Assembly: GCA_036678685.1 (NCBI GenBank)
Contig: JAZIHH010000034.1
Location: 124,001-188,000, forward strand
DNA from: JAZIHH01 sp036678685
GTDB taxonomy: Bacteria; Bacillota; UBA4882; UBA10575
Direction of reading: 5' to 3'
DNA: 64,000 nt
The position numbers and the translations under genes were made by a program. The notes below the pieces were generated by a model. It had not been told where the DNA came from, did not search any database, and was given only the letters and a program-made list of their open reading frames with translations. Numbering within the stretch: position 1 is the stretch's first letter; each line of letters opens with the position of its first letter. Positions 1 to 8,710 of the stretch are shown one piece after another.

Positions 1-41
1 GTACCCGCCTTTATGGTAATATTATAGAAGAAAGTTTTCTT

Positions 42-118
42 GCGCCCGTAGCTCAGCTGGATAGAGCGTTTGACTACGGATCAAAAGGTCGTGGGTTCGA
101 ATCCTACCGGGCGCGCCA
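42..118 (+). tRNA. tRNA-Arg (ACG)
   Basis: Full cloverleaf. The 7-bp acceptor stem gcgcccg/cgggcgc is closed by an encoded GCCA end. The 7-base anticodon loop ctacgga gives anticodon ACG, read as ICG, for Arg CGN codons. The T-arm contains ggttcgaatcc. It is followed 5 bp later by a second tRNA-Arg, so the two are probably cotranscribed. Confidence 0.96.
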
Positions 119-123
119 GCTAC

Positions 124-199
124 GGCCCCGTAGCTCAGAGGATAGAGCAGCGGTTTCCTAAACCGTTGGTCGAAGGTTCGACTCCTTCCGGGGCTGCCA
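124..199 (+). tRNA. tRNA-Arg (CCT)
   Basis: Acceptor stem ggccccg/cggggct (one G-U pair) with encoded GCCA. The anticodon loop ttcctaa gives anticodon CCT, for the Arg AGG codon. The T-loop ggttcgactcc is normal. It is the second gene of a tRNA-Arg pair that ends at the hairpin just downstream. Confidence 0.95.
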
Positions 200-212
200 G
201 ACAAAAAGAATT

Positions 213-240
213 AAACCTCTGTTTTGACAGAGGTTTTTTT
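213..240 (+). terminator. Rho-independent terminator of the tRNA-Arg pair
   Basis: The 9-bp stem aaacctctg/cagaggttt has a 6-base loop and runs into a T tract. It lies 13 bp after the second tRNA. The convergent aldo/keto reductase gene ends at 258, so the A-rich 5' side may also serve the other strand. Confidence 0.85.
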
Positions 241-257
241 AGTGTAACGGCGGGATT

Positions 258-1268
258 TCATCTTAAAAACGTCTTATAATCCTCATAGTTTTTTCGTAAT
301 AATTCCGGGGCATTCAGGTCATAGGGACATCTGCTTACGCATTCATTGCAGTGTAGACAATCTTCGATTTTTACCATCTTCTTCTGCCATTCCTCTGATA
401 AAAAATCATCTTGCGGGGCACGGCGGAGAAGAAGACTCATCCTGGCACACATGTTGATTTCAATTCCTGCCGGGCAAGGCAGACAATAGCCGCACCCCCG
501 GCAGTAATCACCGGAAAGTTCTCTTCTTTCCCGGGCAATCCTTTCTTTTCTCTCCTCTGTCAAAACGGGTGGTTCAACATTATAAAGTAAGAATTCGTCC
601 AGTTCTTTTTCCCTTTGGATACCCCAGATGGGCACCACATGGTCAAACTGGCCAAGATAAGCATAGGCTGTTGCCGAATCGGTGATTAATCCTCCGGCCA
701 AAGCTTTCATCGCTATGAAGCCTATATTTTTACTCCTGCATAATTCGACGATTTTTTTCTCTTCCTCGTTTGCCAGATAAGAAAAGGGAAATTGTAGCGT
801 ATCGTATAAATTTGCTTCTACCGCCTCTTTTGCCACCTTCAATCTATGGTTGGTAATACCGATAAAACGTATCTTTCCTTGTTTCTTTGCTTTTAACATC
901 GCATTATAAAGCCCGGATTCATCATCTGGTTTTGGACAAAAAGCCGGATTATGAAACTGATAAATATCAATGTAATCTGTTTGTAAATTGCGCAGGCTTT
1001 GCTCCAAATCCCGCCAAAAATCATCCACCGTTTTTGCTCCCGTTTTGGTACTGATAACAATCTTGTCTCTGGTATAAGAAAAGGCGGCGCCGAGTTTTTC
1101 CTCGCTGTCGGAATATGCTCTTGCTGTATCAAAATAATTAATCCCATTATAAAATGCCTTTTGCAAGATATATACCGCATCCTTTTTGGTAACACGTTGG
1201 ATGGGAAGCGCCCCAAATCCGTTTTTATTTACTACCAACCCTGTTTTTCCCAAGATTACATCCGGCAT
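258..1268 (-). CDS. Aldo/keto reductase with C-terminal ferredoxin-type 4Fe-4S domain
   Basis: A 336-residue protein. The N-terminal part is an NAD(P)-dependent aldo/keto reductase TIM barrel: FDTARAYSDSEEKLG carries the catalytic Asp and Tyr, followed by STKTGAK (catalytic Lys) and QFHNP. The C-terminal 100 residues hold two cysteine clusters, CRGCGYCLPCP near residue 255 and CLHCNECVSRCP near residue 303, the usual 4Fe-4S pattern of the clostridial Fe-S branch of this family. The substrate cannot be told from sequence. The protein is cytoplasmic. The start ATG follows the SD gaggaggg at 6-bp spacing. The gene stands alone and probably has the promoter at 1513-1541 with a long structured leader. 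Confidence 0.9.
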   Translation of the reverse strand: MPDVILGKTGLVVNKNGFGALPIQRVTKKDAVYILQKAFYNGINYFDTARAYSDSEEKLGAAFSYTRDKIVISTKTGAKTVDDFWRDLEQSLRNLQTDYIDIYQFHNPAFCPKPDDESGLYNAMLKAKKQGKIRFIGITNHRLKVAKEAVEANLYDTLQFPFSYLANEEEKKIVELCRSKNIGFIAMKALAGGLITDSATAYAYLGQFDHVVPIWGIQREKELDEFLLYNVEPPVLTEERKERIARERRELSGDYCRGCGYCLPCPAGIEINMCARMSLLLRRAPQDDFLSEEWQKKMVKIEDCLHCNECVSRCPYDLNAPELLRKNYEDYKTFLR

Positions 1269-1424
1269 TATTTACCCTCCTCAAACCCTTTTTCCCTAAT
1301 CAAGTTACTGCTTGGTTACGTATTCGTTACGTACTCCTTTTCTTTATCCTCATGGTTCTTTTGCCAAGGGGCATCTTATATTTATTTTATCATATATCTA
1401 AAACATTGCTCTTTAAAATCCTGG

Positions 1425-1541
1425 TTGGGCAGGACTAACCGGTGCGATGCCCGGCAGCAAACGAGCCGGCACTTGCCTCAACCCGGGCGTGAGCCTCAAC
1501 AGGCCGCCAAAGTTTATATTTTTTTATTTATTTTTTAACAA
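1425..1541 (-). promoter_or_regulatory. Promoter and GC-rich folded leader upstream of the aldo/keto reductase
   Basis: On the minus strand TTGTTA (1541-1536) and TATAAA (1518-1513) are 17 bp apart, a good sigma-A promoter. The predicted transcript starts near 1506 and at once enters a GC-rich, strongly folding stretch of about 80 nt in an AT-rich surround. Examples of its pairing are ggttg..caacc enclosing ccggc/gccgg and ggtgc/gcac arms. The reductase start is about 160 nt further on. I could not match this stretch to a known riboswitch class. The plus strand has a loose likeness to S-box core motifs (ggact...gatgcccggcagc), too weak to name. Confidence 0.4.
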
Positions 1542-1810
1542 AAAGAAAAAAAGGGAAGGATTATTGACTGCCAATTCCGAACAATAAAATAAAATAACCA
1601 AACCCCGCCTTCTTGGTTATTCTTTCCTGATCGCTTTCCATTCTTTTTAAGCTCTGCCTTCCTGCGAAATGATATATCCTTGGAAAGGTGGTGCAGAGTT
1701 TTGTAAGTTACGGTCTCCGCTATACCACGGACCTAGTCTAAGGTCACGTACAATGAAACCTTCTTAAAGACCTTTGCCCCTGGATCATTTTACTTAAAGG
1801 AGGATTGTTA
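1542..1810 (+). other. Non-coding leader region of araA
   Basis: About 270 bp without a convincing gene. The last 130 bp, roughly 1680-1765, contain several short self-complementary arms (tccg/cgga inside ggt..acc, and aaggt..acctt as outer arms). A folded 5' leader of araA is therefore possible, but no known class is recognised. The SD aaaggagg at 1796-1803 serves the araA ATG at 1811. Confidence 0.3.
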
Positions 1811-3313
1811 ATGATGATTGATTTTGCCCAAAAAGAGGTTTGGTTTGTCACCGGAAGCCAACATCTTTACGGTGAAGAAACCTTAAAAAAAGTTGCGGAA
1901 CACTCGCAAATTATCGCCCGGAGTCTGTCGGAGAACAGTAAAATTCCGGTCAAAGTTGTTTTCAAGCCGGTTCTGACTTCTCCGGAGACCATCTTGAACT
2001 TGTGTATAGACGCCAACAGTTCCCCCGACTGTATCGGCCTTATTACCTGGATGCACACCTTTTCTCCGGCCAAAATGTGGATCGCCGGTTTAAAAATACT
2101 CCAAAAACCTTTGGTACATCTCCACACTCAGTTCAACCGGGAGATTCCCTGGTCGGAAATTGACATGGATTTCATGAATTTGAACCAGTCCGCCCACGGA
2201 GACCGGGAATATGGTTTTATCTGCACCCGCATGGGAAAAGCCCGCAAAGTCATCGTCGGTTACTGGCAGGATGAAGAGGTCATTGACCAACTGGCAGTTT
2301 GGATCCGGGCGGCCCTGGCTTGGGATGACCTCCAAGGAGCCAAATTTGCCCGTTTTGGAGACAATATGAGAGAAGTCGCCGTCACCGAAGGCGACAAAGT
2401 AGGCGCCCAGATTAAACTGGGGTTCTCCGTCAACGGTTACGGCCTGGGCGATCTGGTGGCCTATGTGGAAGCGGTCAAAGAGGACGAGATCAAGGCGTTA
2501 CTCGCAGAATACGAAAGCAAATATAATATCCAGCCGGAACTTGGACCCGGCGGCGCCCAAAGGGACTCGCTGGTCGAAGCGGCCAAGATTGAGCTGGGGA
2601 TGAAAAGATTCCTTGAAGAAGGCGGTTTCAAGGGATTTACCACCACTTTTGAGAATTTAACCGGTTTAAAACAGTTACCGGGGCTGGCGGTACAACGTTT
2701 AATGGCTGCCGGTTACGGTTTTGGCGCCGAGGGGGACTGGAAAACAGCGGCGCTGGTCCGGGCCATGAAGGTTATGGGCCATGGTCTTGAAGGCGGTACT
2801 TCCTTTATGGAGGACTATACTTATCATCTGGTGAAAGACAACATGAAAGTCTTGGGCGCTCACATGCTCGAGGTTTGTGAGTCAATCGCCGCGGGCCGGC
2901 CTGCCCTGGAAATCCACCCGTTGTCCATTGGCGGCAAAGCCGATCCTCCCCGCCTGGTCTTTAATGTTCCGGCCGGCCGGGGTGTAAACGCCTCCCTTAT
3001 TGATCTGGGCAGTCGTTACCGCCTGTTGGTTAACGAGATTGAAGTCGTTGCGCCCGAGGCGGACCTTCCGAAATTACCGGTAGCGCGGGCCCTGTGGATT
3101 CCCCTGCCCAATCTCCGGATCTCTGCGGAAGCCTGGATTCTGGCCGGCGGCGCCCACCATACCGGATTCAGTCAGGCGATTACCAAGGAGTACTTGGAAA
3201 ACTTTGCCGAAATTGCCGGCATAGAATTCCTGTTAATCGACGACAACACAGACATTCGCCAATTCAAAAATGAACTTCGTTGGAACGAACTCTACTACCA
3301 ACTGAACCGGTAA
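1811..3313 (+). CDS. araA: L-arabinose isomerase
   Basis: Converts L-arabinose to L-ribulose in the cytoplasm, the first step of arabinose use; family members need Mn2+. The 500-residue length is typical. It begins KEVWFVTGSQHLYGEE, the AraA hallmark, and keeps WMHTFSPAKMWI near residue 80, LHTQFNREIPW, and EGGTSFMEDYTYHL near residue 335 with metal-ligand Glu and His. I chose ATG 1811 over an in-frame TTG at 1805 because the SD aaaggagg (1796-1803) is 7 bp upstream. No araB or araD is nearby, so the rest of the pathway must lie elsewhere, unless the neighbouring xylulokinase-like enzyme also takes ribulose (inference). Confidence 0.96.
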   Translation: MMIDFAQKEVWFVTGSQHLYGEETLKKVAEHSQIIARSLSENSKIPVKVVFKPVLTSPETILNLCIDANSSPDCIGLITWMHTFSPAKMWIAGLKILQKPLVHLHTQFNREIPWSEIDMDFMNLNQSAHGDREYGFICTRMGKARKVIVGYWQDEEVIDQLAVWIRAALAWDDLQGAKFARFGDNMREVAVTEGDKVGAQIKLGFSVNGYGLGDLVAYVEAVKEDEIKALLAEYESKYNIQPELGPGGAQRDSLVEAAKIELGMKRFLEEGGFKGFTTTFENLTGLKQLPGLAVQRLMAAGYGFGAEGDWKTAALVRAMKVMGHGLEGGTSFMEDYTYHLVKDNMKVLGAHMLEVCESIAAGRPALEIHPLSIGGKADPPRLVFNVPAGRGVNASLIDLGSRYRLLVNEIEVVAPEADLPKLPVARALWIPLPNLRISAEAWILAGGAHHTGFSQAITKEYLENFAEIAGIEFLLIDDNTDIRQFKNELRWNELYYQLNR

Positions 3314-3335
3314 CCCGGTAAATTACCTGCCAACG

Positions 3336-3375
3336 AAACAAAAGCGGTGAAGTCGCGACTTCACCGCTTTTGTTT
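3336..3375. terminator. Bidirectional terminator between araA and the xyl operon
   Basis: A perfect 40-bp palindrome with 20-base arms and no loop, centred on cg at 3355/3356. Its ends are A-rich on one side and T-rich on the other in either direction. It sits between two convergent transcription units and so can stop both. Confidence 0.9.
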
Positions 3376-3415
3376 CTGTTTCTGTGATACCGTTCATATT
3401 GTGAACAATTGGCGG

Positions 3416-4546
3416 TTATTTATACATCTGATCAAAATATTTCTGGGCAGCCACCACTGCTTCCCGGATCATATCTTCCGCCCGCGCTGTTTCCCGGGCC
3501 GCCAGGCAGTTTAAAAGTTCCCGGTTATCCAGTTCCCGGGCGGCCTGAGCGCAAGCCTCCCAGCTTAAGATGCTCCTTATTACCCGGTCGATACCCTGCT
3601 CCTCATTGTCATAGGGCCTGACCTGCATATCATGGCCTTTCCAGCGTTTATATCCCGCTTCCTGGAGTAGGGCCGCAATGACAATGTTCATCCCGTTAAT
3701 CCGGACACCGTGATCAATATCATACCGCGCGGGTCCGCCCAGAATAATTCCGTCATTATAGCCCTGGCTGTTCAGATGCATATGGACCATGGCGTTGTTG
3801 TCGAGTTCCTCCACTGTGTCGTAAACATGGTCAAGGCCGATCATCTCTGTATGCCCAAACTCTTTATTTACCCCTTTTTTGGCCCTGGAAACCCCGAATT
3901 CCTCTTCCAGCCGCCGGAAGAAAAGAATCGCCGAAGCCACGGTAGGCAGCAACATAGCCGGGTGCCCTTCATTGGGTTTGGGCTCAATGGCGATATACAT
4001 TTCCCCCCCGGCCTTCTCCTCGTATTTACAGAGCGCGGCCAGGCTCTCTTTAAGATTCTGGTACATTTGCCGGAGGGCGGGGGTGGCCAGATCGTAACCG
4101 AACGAACCATTCCAAATCACCAGGGAAGGAGAGAGTTCGGGGTCCGTATGCCAGGCCTTACGCAAAGGGCCATAGGCTAAATCCACGGTTTTACGGCTTA
4201 ATTCTTCTGCCTTCTCCCTTTCCCGTGGATCCAAAGAAGCAGGTCCACCGTAGGCAAAATGGCTGTGGGCGCCGGGGGTAATCATCGCCAGCGACATCCC
4301 GGCCTCTACCAGTGCGTCGGCTACGGCCGGGGCATTTTCTTCATTAATTTCCGTATCGTAATGGACTTCCAGTCCCAATTCAACATGGCCCGGCATCCGG
4401 GGAGCTATTTTTTCTTTAATTAACCGCACAACCCCGGCGGTATCCAAGACCCGGGCGTCCCATTCCGGCCGCATGTCGGCGGGAACAAACCCCCCCTTGC
4501 CGGGATTGAATGTCCAACGGCAAACCGCATGATATGATTTCTCCAT
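3416..4546 (-). CDS. xylA: Xylose isomerase-like TIM-barrel sugar isomerase
   Basis: A 376-residue member of the xylose isomerase-like barrel superfamily, with D-xylose to D-xylulose as the likely reaction. Recognisable segments are IAIEPKPNEGHP near residue 185 (the metal-binding Glu and Lys of xylose isomerases), GLDHVYDTVEELDNN, the metal-site HMHLNSQGYND, and GHDMQVRPYDN. It is not the common class I/II enzyme with WGGREGYE and GHTF motifs, so substrate is inferred mainly from context: xylulokinase lies 35 bp upstream in the same operon and a ROK regulator precedes that. Other ketose/aldose pairs remain possible. The SD gaggga precedes the ATG. Confidence 0.72.
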   Translation of the reverse strand: MEKSYHAVCRWTFNPGKGGFVPADMRPEWDARVLDTAGVVRLIKEKIAPRMPGHVELGLEVHYDTEINEENAPAVADALVEAGMSLAMITPGAHSHFAYGGPASLDPREREKAEELSRKTVDLAYGPLRKAWHTDPELSPSLVIWNGSFGYDLATPALRQMYQNLKESLAALCKYEEKAGGEMYIAIEPKPNEGHPAMLLPTVASAILFFRRLEEEFGVSRAKKGVNKEFGHTEMIGLDHVYDTVEELDNNAMVHMHLNSQGYNDGIILGGPARYDIDHGVRINGMNIVIAALLQEAGYKRWKGHDMQVRPYDNEEQGIDRVIRSILSWEACAQAARELDNRELLNCLAARETARAEDMIREAVVAAQKYFDQMYK

Positions 4547-4581
4547 TTTATTTTATCCCTCCCTCAAATTAATCAAACTCT

Positions 4582-6069
4582 CTATAAATCCAGCTGATAT
4601 TTCAAGATTTCCACCCATTTTCCGTAGTGTTCTTGATACTCCGGGACCAAATCTTTATTGGGTTCAATGATCCCCGCCGAAGCCAACCCGGTGAAGGCTT
4701 CTTGTGGATCCCGGTAAATACCGGCTCCCACGCCCGCCCCCCGGGCAGCGCCTTGTGCCCCGTCGGTATGATAAAGTTCCACGCAGGCGCCGGTCACGGT
4801 GGCGAATACTTCCCTGAACAAGGGACTTAAAAACATATTGGCCTTTCCCGCCTTGACGGTGGTCACGGTAATGCCCATCTCCCGCATGATTCCCAGCCCG
4901 TAATGGAGGGCAAAGACAATGCCTTCCTGAGCCGCGCGCAGGAGGTGGGAACGGCCGTGAAGATTAAAATCCAGACCGTGCAGGAGAGCGCCGGGATTCC
5001 TGTTCGCCAGGGTGCGCTCGGCGCCGTTGCCGTACGGAAGGAAGACCAACCCGCCGGCGCCGGCCGGCGCTTTTGCGGCCAATTCATTCATTTCTTCGTA
5101 ACTCAAACCACCGATCACATTTTTAAGCCAGCGGTTAAGGATACCGGTCCCGTTGACACACAAAAGTATGCCGTAACGGGGATGTTCCGGGGTATGGTTG
5201 ACATGAATGAAGGTATTGACACGGGAAAGCCGGTCGTAAACCGCTTGCCCGCTTATGCCGTAAACCACGCCACTGGTCCCGGCCGTGGTCGCCACCTCGC
5301 CCGGTGCCAAAACACTCAAGGAAAAAGCATTATTGGGCTGATCTCCGGCCCGGTAGGAAAGTTTTGTTCCCGGTCTCAGACCCAACTCCTCCGCCGCCTG
5401 CCGCGTTAATTCCCCCTGCACGGCAAAGACCGGTGTCAGCTCCGGCAGCAGGTCCTGGTCAATACCATAGTAATCCAGCACCAAGGCGGCCGGCCGCTGG
5501 TCCACATAATCCCAGAGAATCGCCTCGGACAGGCCGGAACTGGTCGTTTTCACCTCGCCGGTCATCTTCAAAGCGATATAGTCCCCGGGAAGCATCATTT
5601 TATAAACTTGCGCATAAATCCCAGGTTCATTTTCTTTTACCCATTTCAGCTTGGACGCGGTGAAATTACCCGGTGAATTCAGGAGACGGCGGAGGCAGAC
5701 CTCCGGACCCAAAGCTTGAAAAGCCTTCTCCCCTATCTCCACGGCCCTGCTGTCACACCAAATGATGGCCGGGCGCAGGACACGCAGATTTTTGTCTACC
5801 AACACCAGTCCGTGCATTTGATAGGAAAGTCCGACCGCCCGGACCTCGTGCAGATCCACCCGGCTGTCATTCCTAATCTTGGCGGTGGCCAGTTTAACAT
5901 GTTCCCACCAGGTTTCCGGATCCTGTTCGGCCCACCCCGGTTCAGGGGCTGTTATTGCCAGCTCCGTTTCGGGAGAGGTCGCCGAGGAAATAACTTTCCC
6001 GGTTTCTGCTTCCAACAAAGTTGCTTTAATCGACGAACTTCCGATATCATAACCAAGTAAGTAAGCGAT
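4582..6069 (-). CDS. xylB: Xylulokinase (FGGY family), apparent AUC start
   Basis: Phosphorylates D-xylulose with ATP. FGGY features are an N-terminal GYDIGSSSIKA phosphate-binding segment, YQMHGLVLVD, WCDSRA, the RAGDQPNNAF region, TTAGTSGVV, and a C-terminal GAARGAGVGAG adenosine-site motif. The reading frame up to the expected N-terminus is open back to a TAA at 6075-6073, but holds no ATG, GTG or TTG. The codon where Met is expected is ATC (6069-6067), 7 bp after the SD ggagg. The first normal start is TTG at 6018, which would delete the ATP-phosphate loop. Either AUC is used or a point mutation has weakened the gene. Confidence 0.85.
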   Translation of the reverse strand: MAYLLGYDIGSSSIKATLLEAETGKVISSATSPETELAITAPEPGWAEQDPETWWEHVKLATAKIRNDSRVDLHEVRAVGLSYQMHGLVLVDKNLRVLRPAIIWCDSRAVEIGEKAFQALGPEVCLRRLLNSPGNFTASKLKWVKENEPGIYAQVYKMMLPGDYIALKMTGEVKTTSSGLSEAILWDYVDQRPAALVLDYYGIDQDLLPELTPVFAVQGELTRQAAEELGLRPGTKLSYRAGDQPNNAFSLSVLAPGEVATTAGTSGVVYGISGQAVYDRLSRVNTFIHVNHTPEHPRYGILLCVNGTGILNRWLKNVIGGLSYEEMNELAAKAPAGAGGLVFLPYGNGAERTLANRNPGALLHGLDFNLHGRSHLLRAAQEGIVFALHYGLGIMREMGITVTTVKAGKANMFLSPLFREVFATVTGACVELYHTDGAQGAARGAGVGAGIYRDPQEAFTGLASAGIIEPNKDLVPEYQEHYGKWVEILKYQLDL

Positions 6070-6091
6070 CGTTTACCCTCCTTCCCTAATT

Positions 6092-7264
6092 TTACTTCGT
6101 GCTTTCCTTTTCTTGGACATAGTTTTGTTCGTTGAGTATTTTTTCGATCACCATTCCCGCCGCGCCCAAAGCCGTAGCCATGTTTTTCAAAGGCGAAAAC
6201 TCCAGACGCATTTGACTGAAAGCGCGATCCAGGGACCGTTCCTTGACCTGTTGCAAAAGCTTGTTGTAAATAAGGCTCTTTGTTTCCGCTATTTTTCCGC
6301 CGACAATCACCACCTCCGGATTTATTCCATTAATAATCCCGGCAATACCAATGCCCAAATACTTAACAATTGTATCCAGCACTTCGAGGGCGGCCCGGTC
6401 GTTACTAAAAACCAAGGCCAAAAAATCTTCAAAGGTACCTGCTTCCCGCCCTGTTTTCTCCTGGTAAAGCCTCAACGCTGCTTTGTTGGAAGTATAAACC
6501 TCCCAGCAACCCCGGTTTCCACATGGGCAAAGCAAACCGTCGGGTTCCACTGTGACATGACCGAATTCCCCGGCATAATTGGAACAACCGGAAAAGAGGC
6601 GACCGTTCATCAATAAACCGCATCCTACTCCCATCCCCACCGATACATAAACCAAATGGGAAGCGTTCTGCCCGGCCCCGAACGTTTTCTCGCCTAAAGC
6701 GGCGGCATTGGCTTCGTTCTCAATCACCAGCGGGTTCTTAAACTCGAGCAGTTGGCCCAGGTTAACATTTTTCCATCCCAAATTGGGTGCGAATTCAATA
6801 CGTCCCGTCCCGGTCTCCACGATTCCCGGAACACCGATTCCCACCCCGCTTATGCGCAGGCGGCCCTCCCCGGCCTCACGGATTACTTGATTTATAAGCG
6901 GTATGACCTGCCATTCACTCCTGCTTTTTAAAGGTATTTCCCGGGTCTGAACCGGTCTTCCGCCAAAATCCAGAACCACGCTTATTATCCGGTCAACCTG
7001 TAGATCAATCCCCAGAACATAAAAGGCCGTTGGGTTAACCCGGTAAAGGAGAGATCTTCTTCCCCCGGTTGATTTGGCTGTCCCACAGGGAATTATGCGC
7101 TCCTCTTTAATAAGTTGCCGGGTAAAGGTAGTAACGGAAGTCAGGCTGAGTCCCAGTTGCTCGGCAATTTCCTTTTTGGAAACCGGTGCGTGTTTCCGGA
7201 TAAAATTTAAAATGTTCTTTTTGTTTGTCTCTTTCATAATTTCCTGATTAATCACTTTTTTCAT
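6092..7264 (-). CDS. xylR: ROK-family transcriptional regulator of the xyl operon (XylR type)
   Basis: A 390-residue repressor. It has an N-terminal winged helix-turn-helix (VSKKEIAEQLGLSLTSVTTF, residues about 28-50) and a C-terminal ROK sugar-kinase-like domain. That domain has GIDLQVDRI, GIGVPGIVE, the GEFGHVTVEPDG motif, and the zinc site CPCGNRGCWE. It is first gene of an operon with xylB and xylA, which suggests local control by xylose. ATG 7264 has an SD (agaggga) and fits XylR N-termini. A longer frame runs up to the IS256 insertion but has no SD. The insertion lies 45 bp upstream, so the native promoter has been pushed about 1.4 kb away. Confidence 0.88.
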   Translation of the reverse strand: MKKVINQEIMKETNKKNILNFIRKHAPVSKKEIAEQLGLSLTSVTTFTRQLIKEERIIPCGTAKSTGGRRSLLYRVNPTAFYVLGIDLQVDRIISVVLDFGGRPVQTREIPLKSRSEWQVIPLINQVIREAGEGRLRISGVGIGVPGIVETGTGRIEFAPNLGWKNVNLGQLLEFKNPLVIENEANAAALGEKTFGAGQNASHLVYVSVGMGVGCGLLMNGRLFSGCSNYAGEFGHVTVEPDGLLCPCGNRGCWEVYTSNKAALRLYQEKTGREAGTFEDFLALVFSNDRAALEVLDTIVKYLGIGIAGIINGINPEVVIVGGKIAETKSLIYNKLLQQVKERSLDRAFSQMRLEFSPLKNMATALGAAGMVIEKILNEQNYVQEKESTK

Positions 7265-7301
7265 CTTTATTCCCTCTTGCGCTGCCAAATCAACCCTACC
7301 C

Positions 7302-8710
7302 TGCCAGCCAGTTGAGTCCATATAATGGTGTAAAAATGGTTTTCTAAAAAAATAGGGGAGCCATTAACAAATTCCTCAGTTAGAATAGAGGTTGGAGAAA
7401 CCAAAATTCTGAGAGGAGGAATTTGAAATGGCTCAATACCAGATTACCGTAGATCAAGATCTTTTGCACCGTCTATTTTTAGGCAATAACAAGGATTCCG
7501 GTGTGTCAGCGCTATTGGAATCGGTATTGAACCAGATTTTGCAGGCGCAAGCCACCGAACAGCTTCAAGCCGAGCCATACGAACGTACTGATAAAAGAAA
7601 GGGCTATCGTAACGGCACACGCGAGCATCCTCTTACCACCCGGGTCGGAACCATAACCCTACGTGTTCCGCGTTTTCGTAACGGCCAGTTTTCCACTGAG
7701 ATGTTTGCCCGCTATCAGCGGAGCGAACAGGCCTTGGTGCTGGCCTTGATGGAAATGGTAATTAACGGGGTCTCTACCCGTAAGGTCAGTCAGATAACGG
7801 AAGAGTTATGTGGTACCGAATTTTCCAAATCCACTGTTTCAGAGTTGTGCAAGAAACTGGACCCCATTGTGAACGCCTGGAATAACCGGGACTTGAGTGA
7901 GAAGTGTTATCCTTTTGTATTGGTGGATGCTTTGGTACTGAAAATTCGTGAAGATGGCCGTGTCCGTTCCCGGAGTGTTATGATTGCTATCGGCATAAAC
8001 ACTAAAGGATACCGGGAAGTTCTAGGGCTTATGATTGGCGACAGTGAATCCGAAGCCAGTTGGAGCCAGTTCTTTTCCTGGCTTAAAAGCCGTAACCTGC
8101 GTGGTGTCGAACTGGTAGTATCAGATGACCATGGCGGCCTGGTCAAGGCGGTTCGCCGCTACTTCCAGGGCGTTACCTGGCATCGCTGCCAAACCCACTT
8201 TATGCGTAATATCATGGACGCTACGCCTAGGTCGGCAAAAGAAGAGCTTTATCCACATCTGCGAGCTATTCTGGATGCGCCTGATATCGGTACTGCCCGG
8301 TTGTTATTGAATCAAACCTTGGAGACATTTGAGAAAAAAGCACCCAAGGCCATGCAAATACTTGAAATGGGCTTTGATGACGCTACCGCGGTCCTTATGC
8401 TGCCGGAAAAATATCGCCGGCGTCTGCGTACTACAAACGCTGTCGAGCGTCTTATCGAAGAGATTAGGCGCAGGGAACGAGTTATCCATATTTTCCCGAA
8501 CCGGGAATCGGCAATTCGCCTAATTGGAGCCTTACTTATGGAAATTGACGACAAGTGGATAGCCGGCAAAAAGTATCTGGATATGAGTGAATACCTCCAG
8601 TGGCAAGAAGAGCAAAAACAAACTAGCGACCGAAGTAATGTCGCGTATATCAGATAAATTTAATGATAACTGAGGAATTTACACACTAATTTGGACTTGA
8701 TCTGCCAGCC
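7302..8710 (+). mobile_element. IS256-family element, copy 1 (IS proper 7310-8702) with 8-bp target duplication
   Basis: A 1393-bp element. Imperfect terminal inverted repeats begin agttgagtcc on the left and gatcaagtcc (reverse complement) on the right. The flanks tgccagcc at 7302-7309 and 8703-8710 are identical, an 8-bp target duplication normal for IS256. A second copy at 47103-48492 has its own 8-bp duplication. The two differ by a modest number of substitutions, so neither is a very recent copy of the other. It sits in the upstream region of the ROK regulator. Confidence 0.93.
7428..8657 (+). CDS. IS256-family (mutator type) transposase
   Basis: A 409-residue DDE transposase. Visible features are KGYRNGTREHPLTTRVGTI near residue 62, GVSTRKVSQITEELCG, the first catalytic Asp in PFVLVDALVLKI (near 167), the second in LVVSDDHGGLVKAV (near 232), the C/H motif WHRCQTHFMRN, and the catalytic Glu in TTNAVERLIEEIRRRERV (near 345). 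It is full length and unbroken. The SD gaggagg lies 8 bp before the ATG. Confidence 0.95.
   Translation: MAQYQITVDQDLLHRLFLGNNKDSGVSALLESVLNQILQAQATEQLQAEPYERTDKRKGYRNGTREHPLTTRVGTITLRVPRFRNGQFSTEMFARYQRSEQALVLALMEMVINGVSTRKVSQITEELCGTEFSKSTVSELCKKLDPIVNAWNNRDLSEKCYPFVLVDALVLKIREDGRVRSRSVMIAIGINTKGYREVLGLMIGDSESEASWSQFFSWLKSRNLRGVELVVSDDHGGLVKAVRRYFQGVTWHRCQTHFMRNIMDATPRSAKEELYPHLRAILDAPDIGTARLLLNQTLETFEKKAPKAMQILEMGFDDATAVLMLPEKYRRRLRTTNAVERLIEEIRRRERVIHIFPNRESAIRLIGALLMEIDDKWIAGKKYLDMSEYLQWQEEQKQTSDRSNVAYIR

Noticed and set aside
1425..1515. S-box (SAM) riboswitch on the + strand before araA
   Set aside because: Only short pieces resemble the S-box core; the helices do not line up, and araA is not a methionine or cysteine gene.
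3710..5663. Long plus-strand frames opposite the xyl genes
   Set aside because: Antisense shadows of xylose isomerase-like and xylulokinase genes with Pro/Arg-rich translations.
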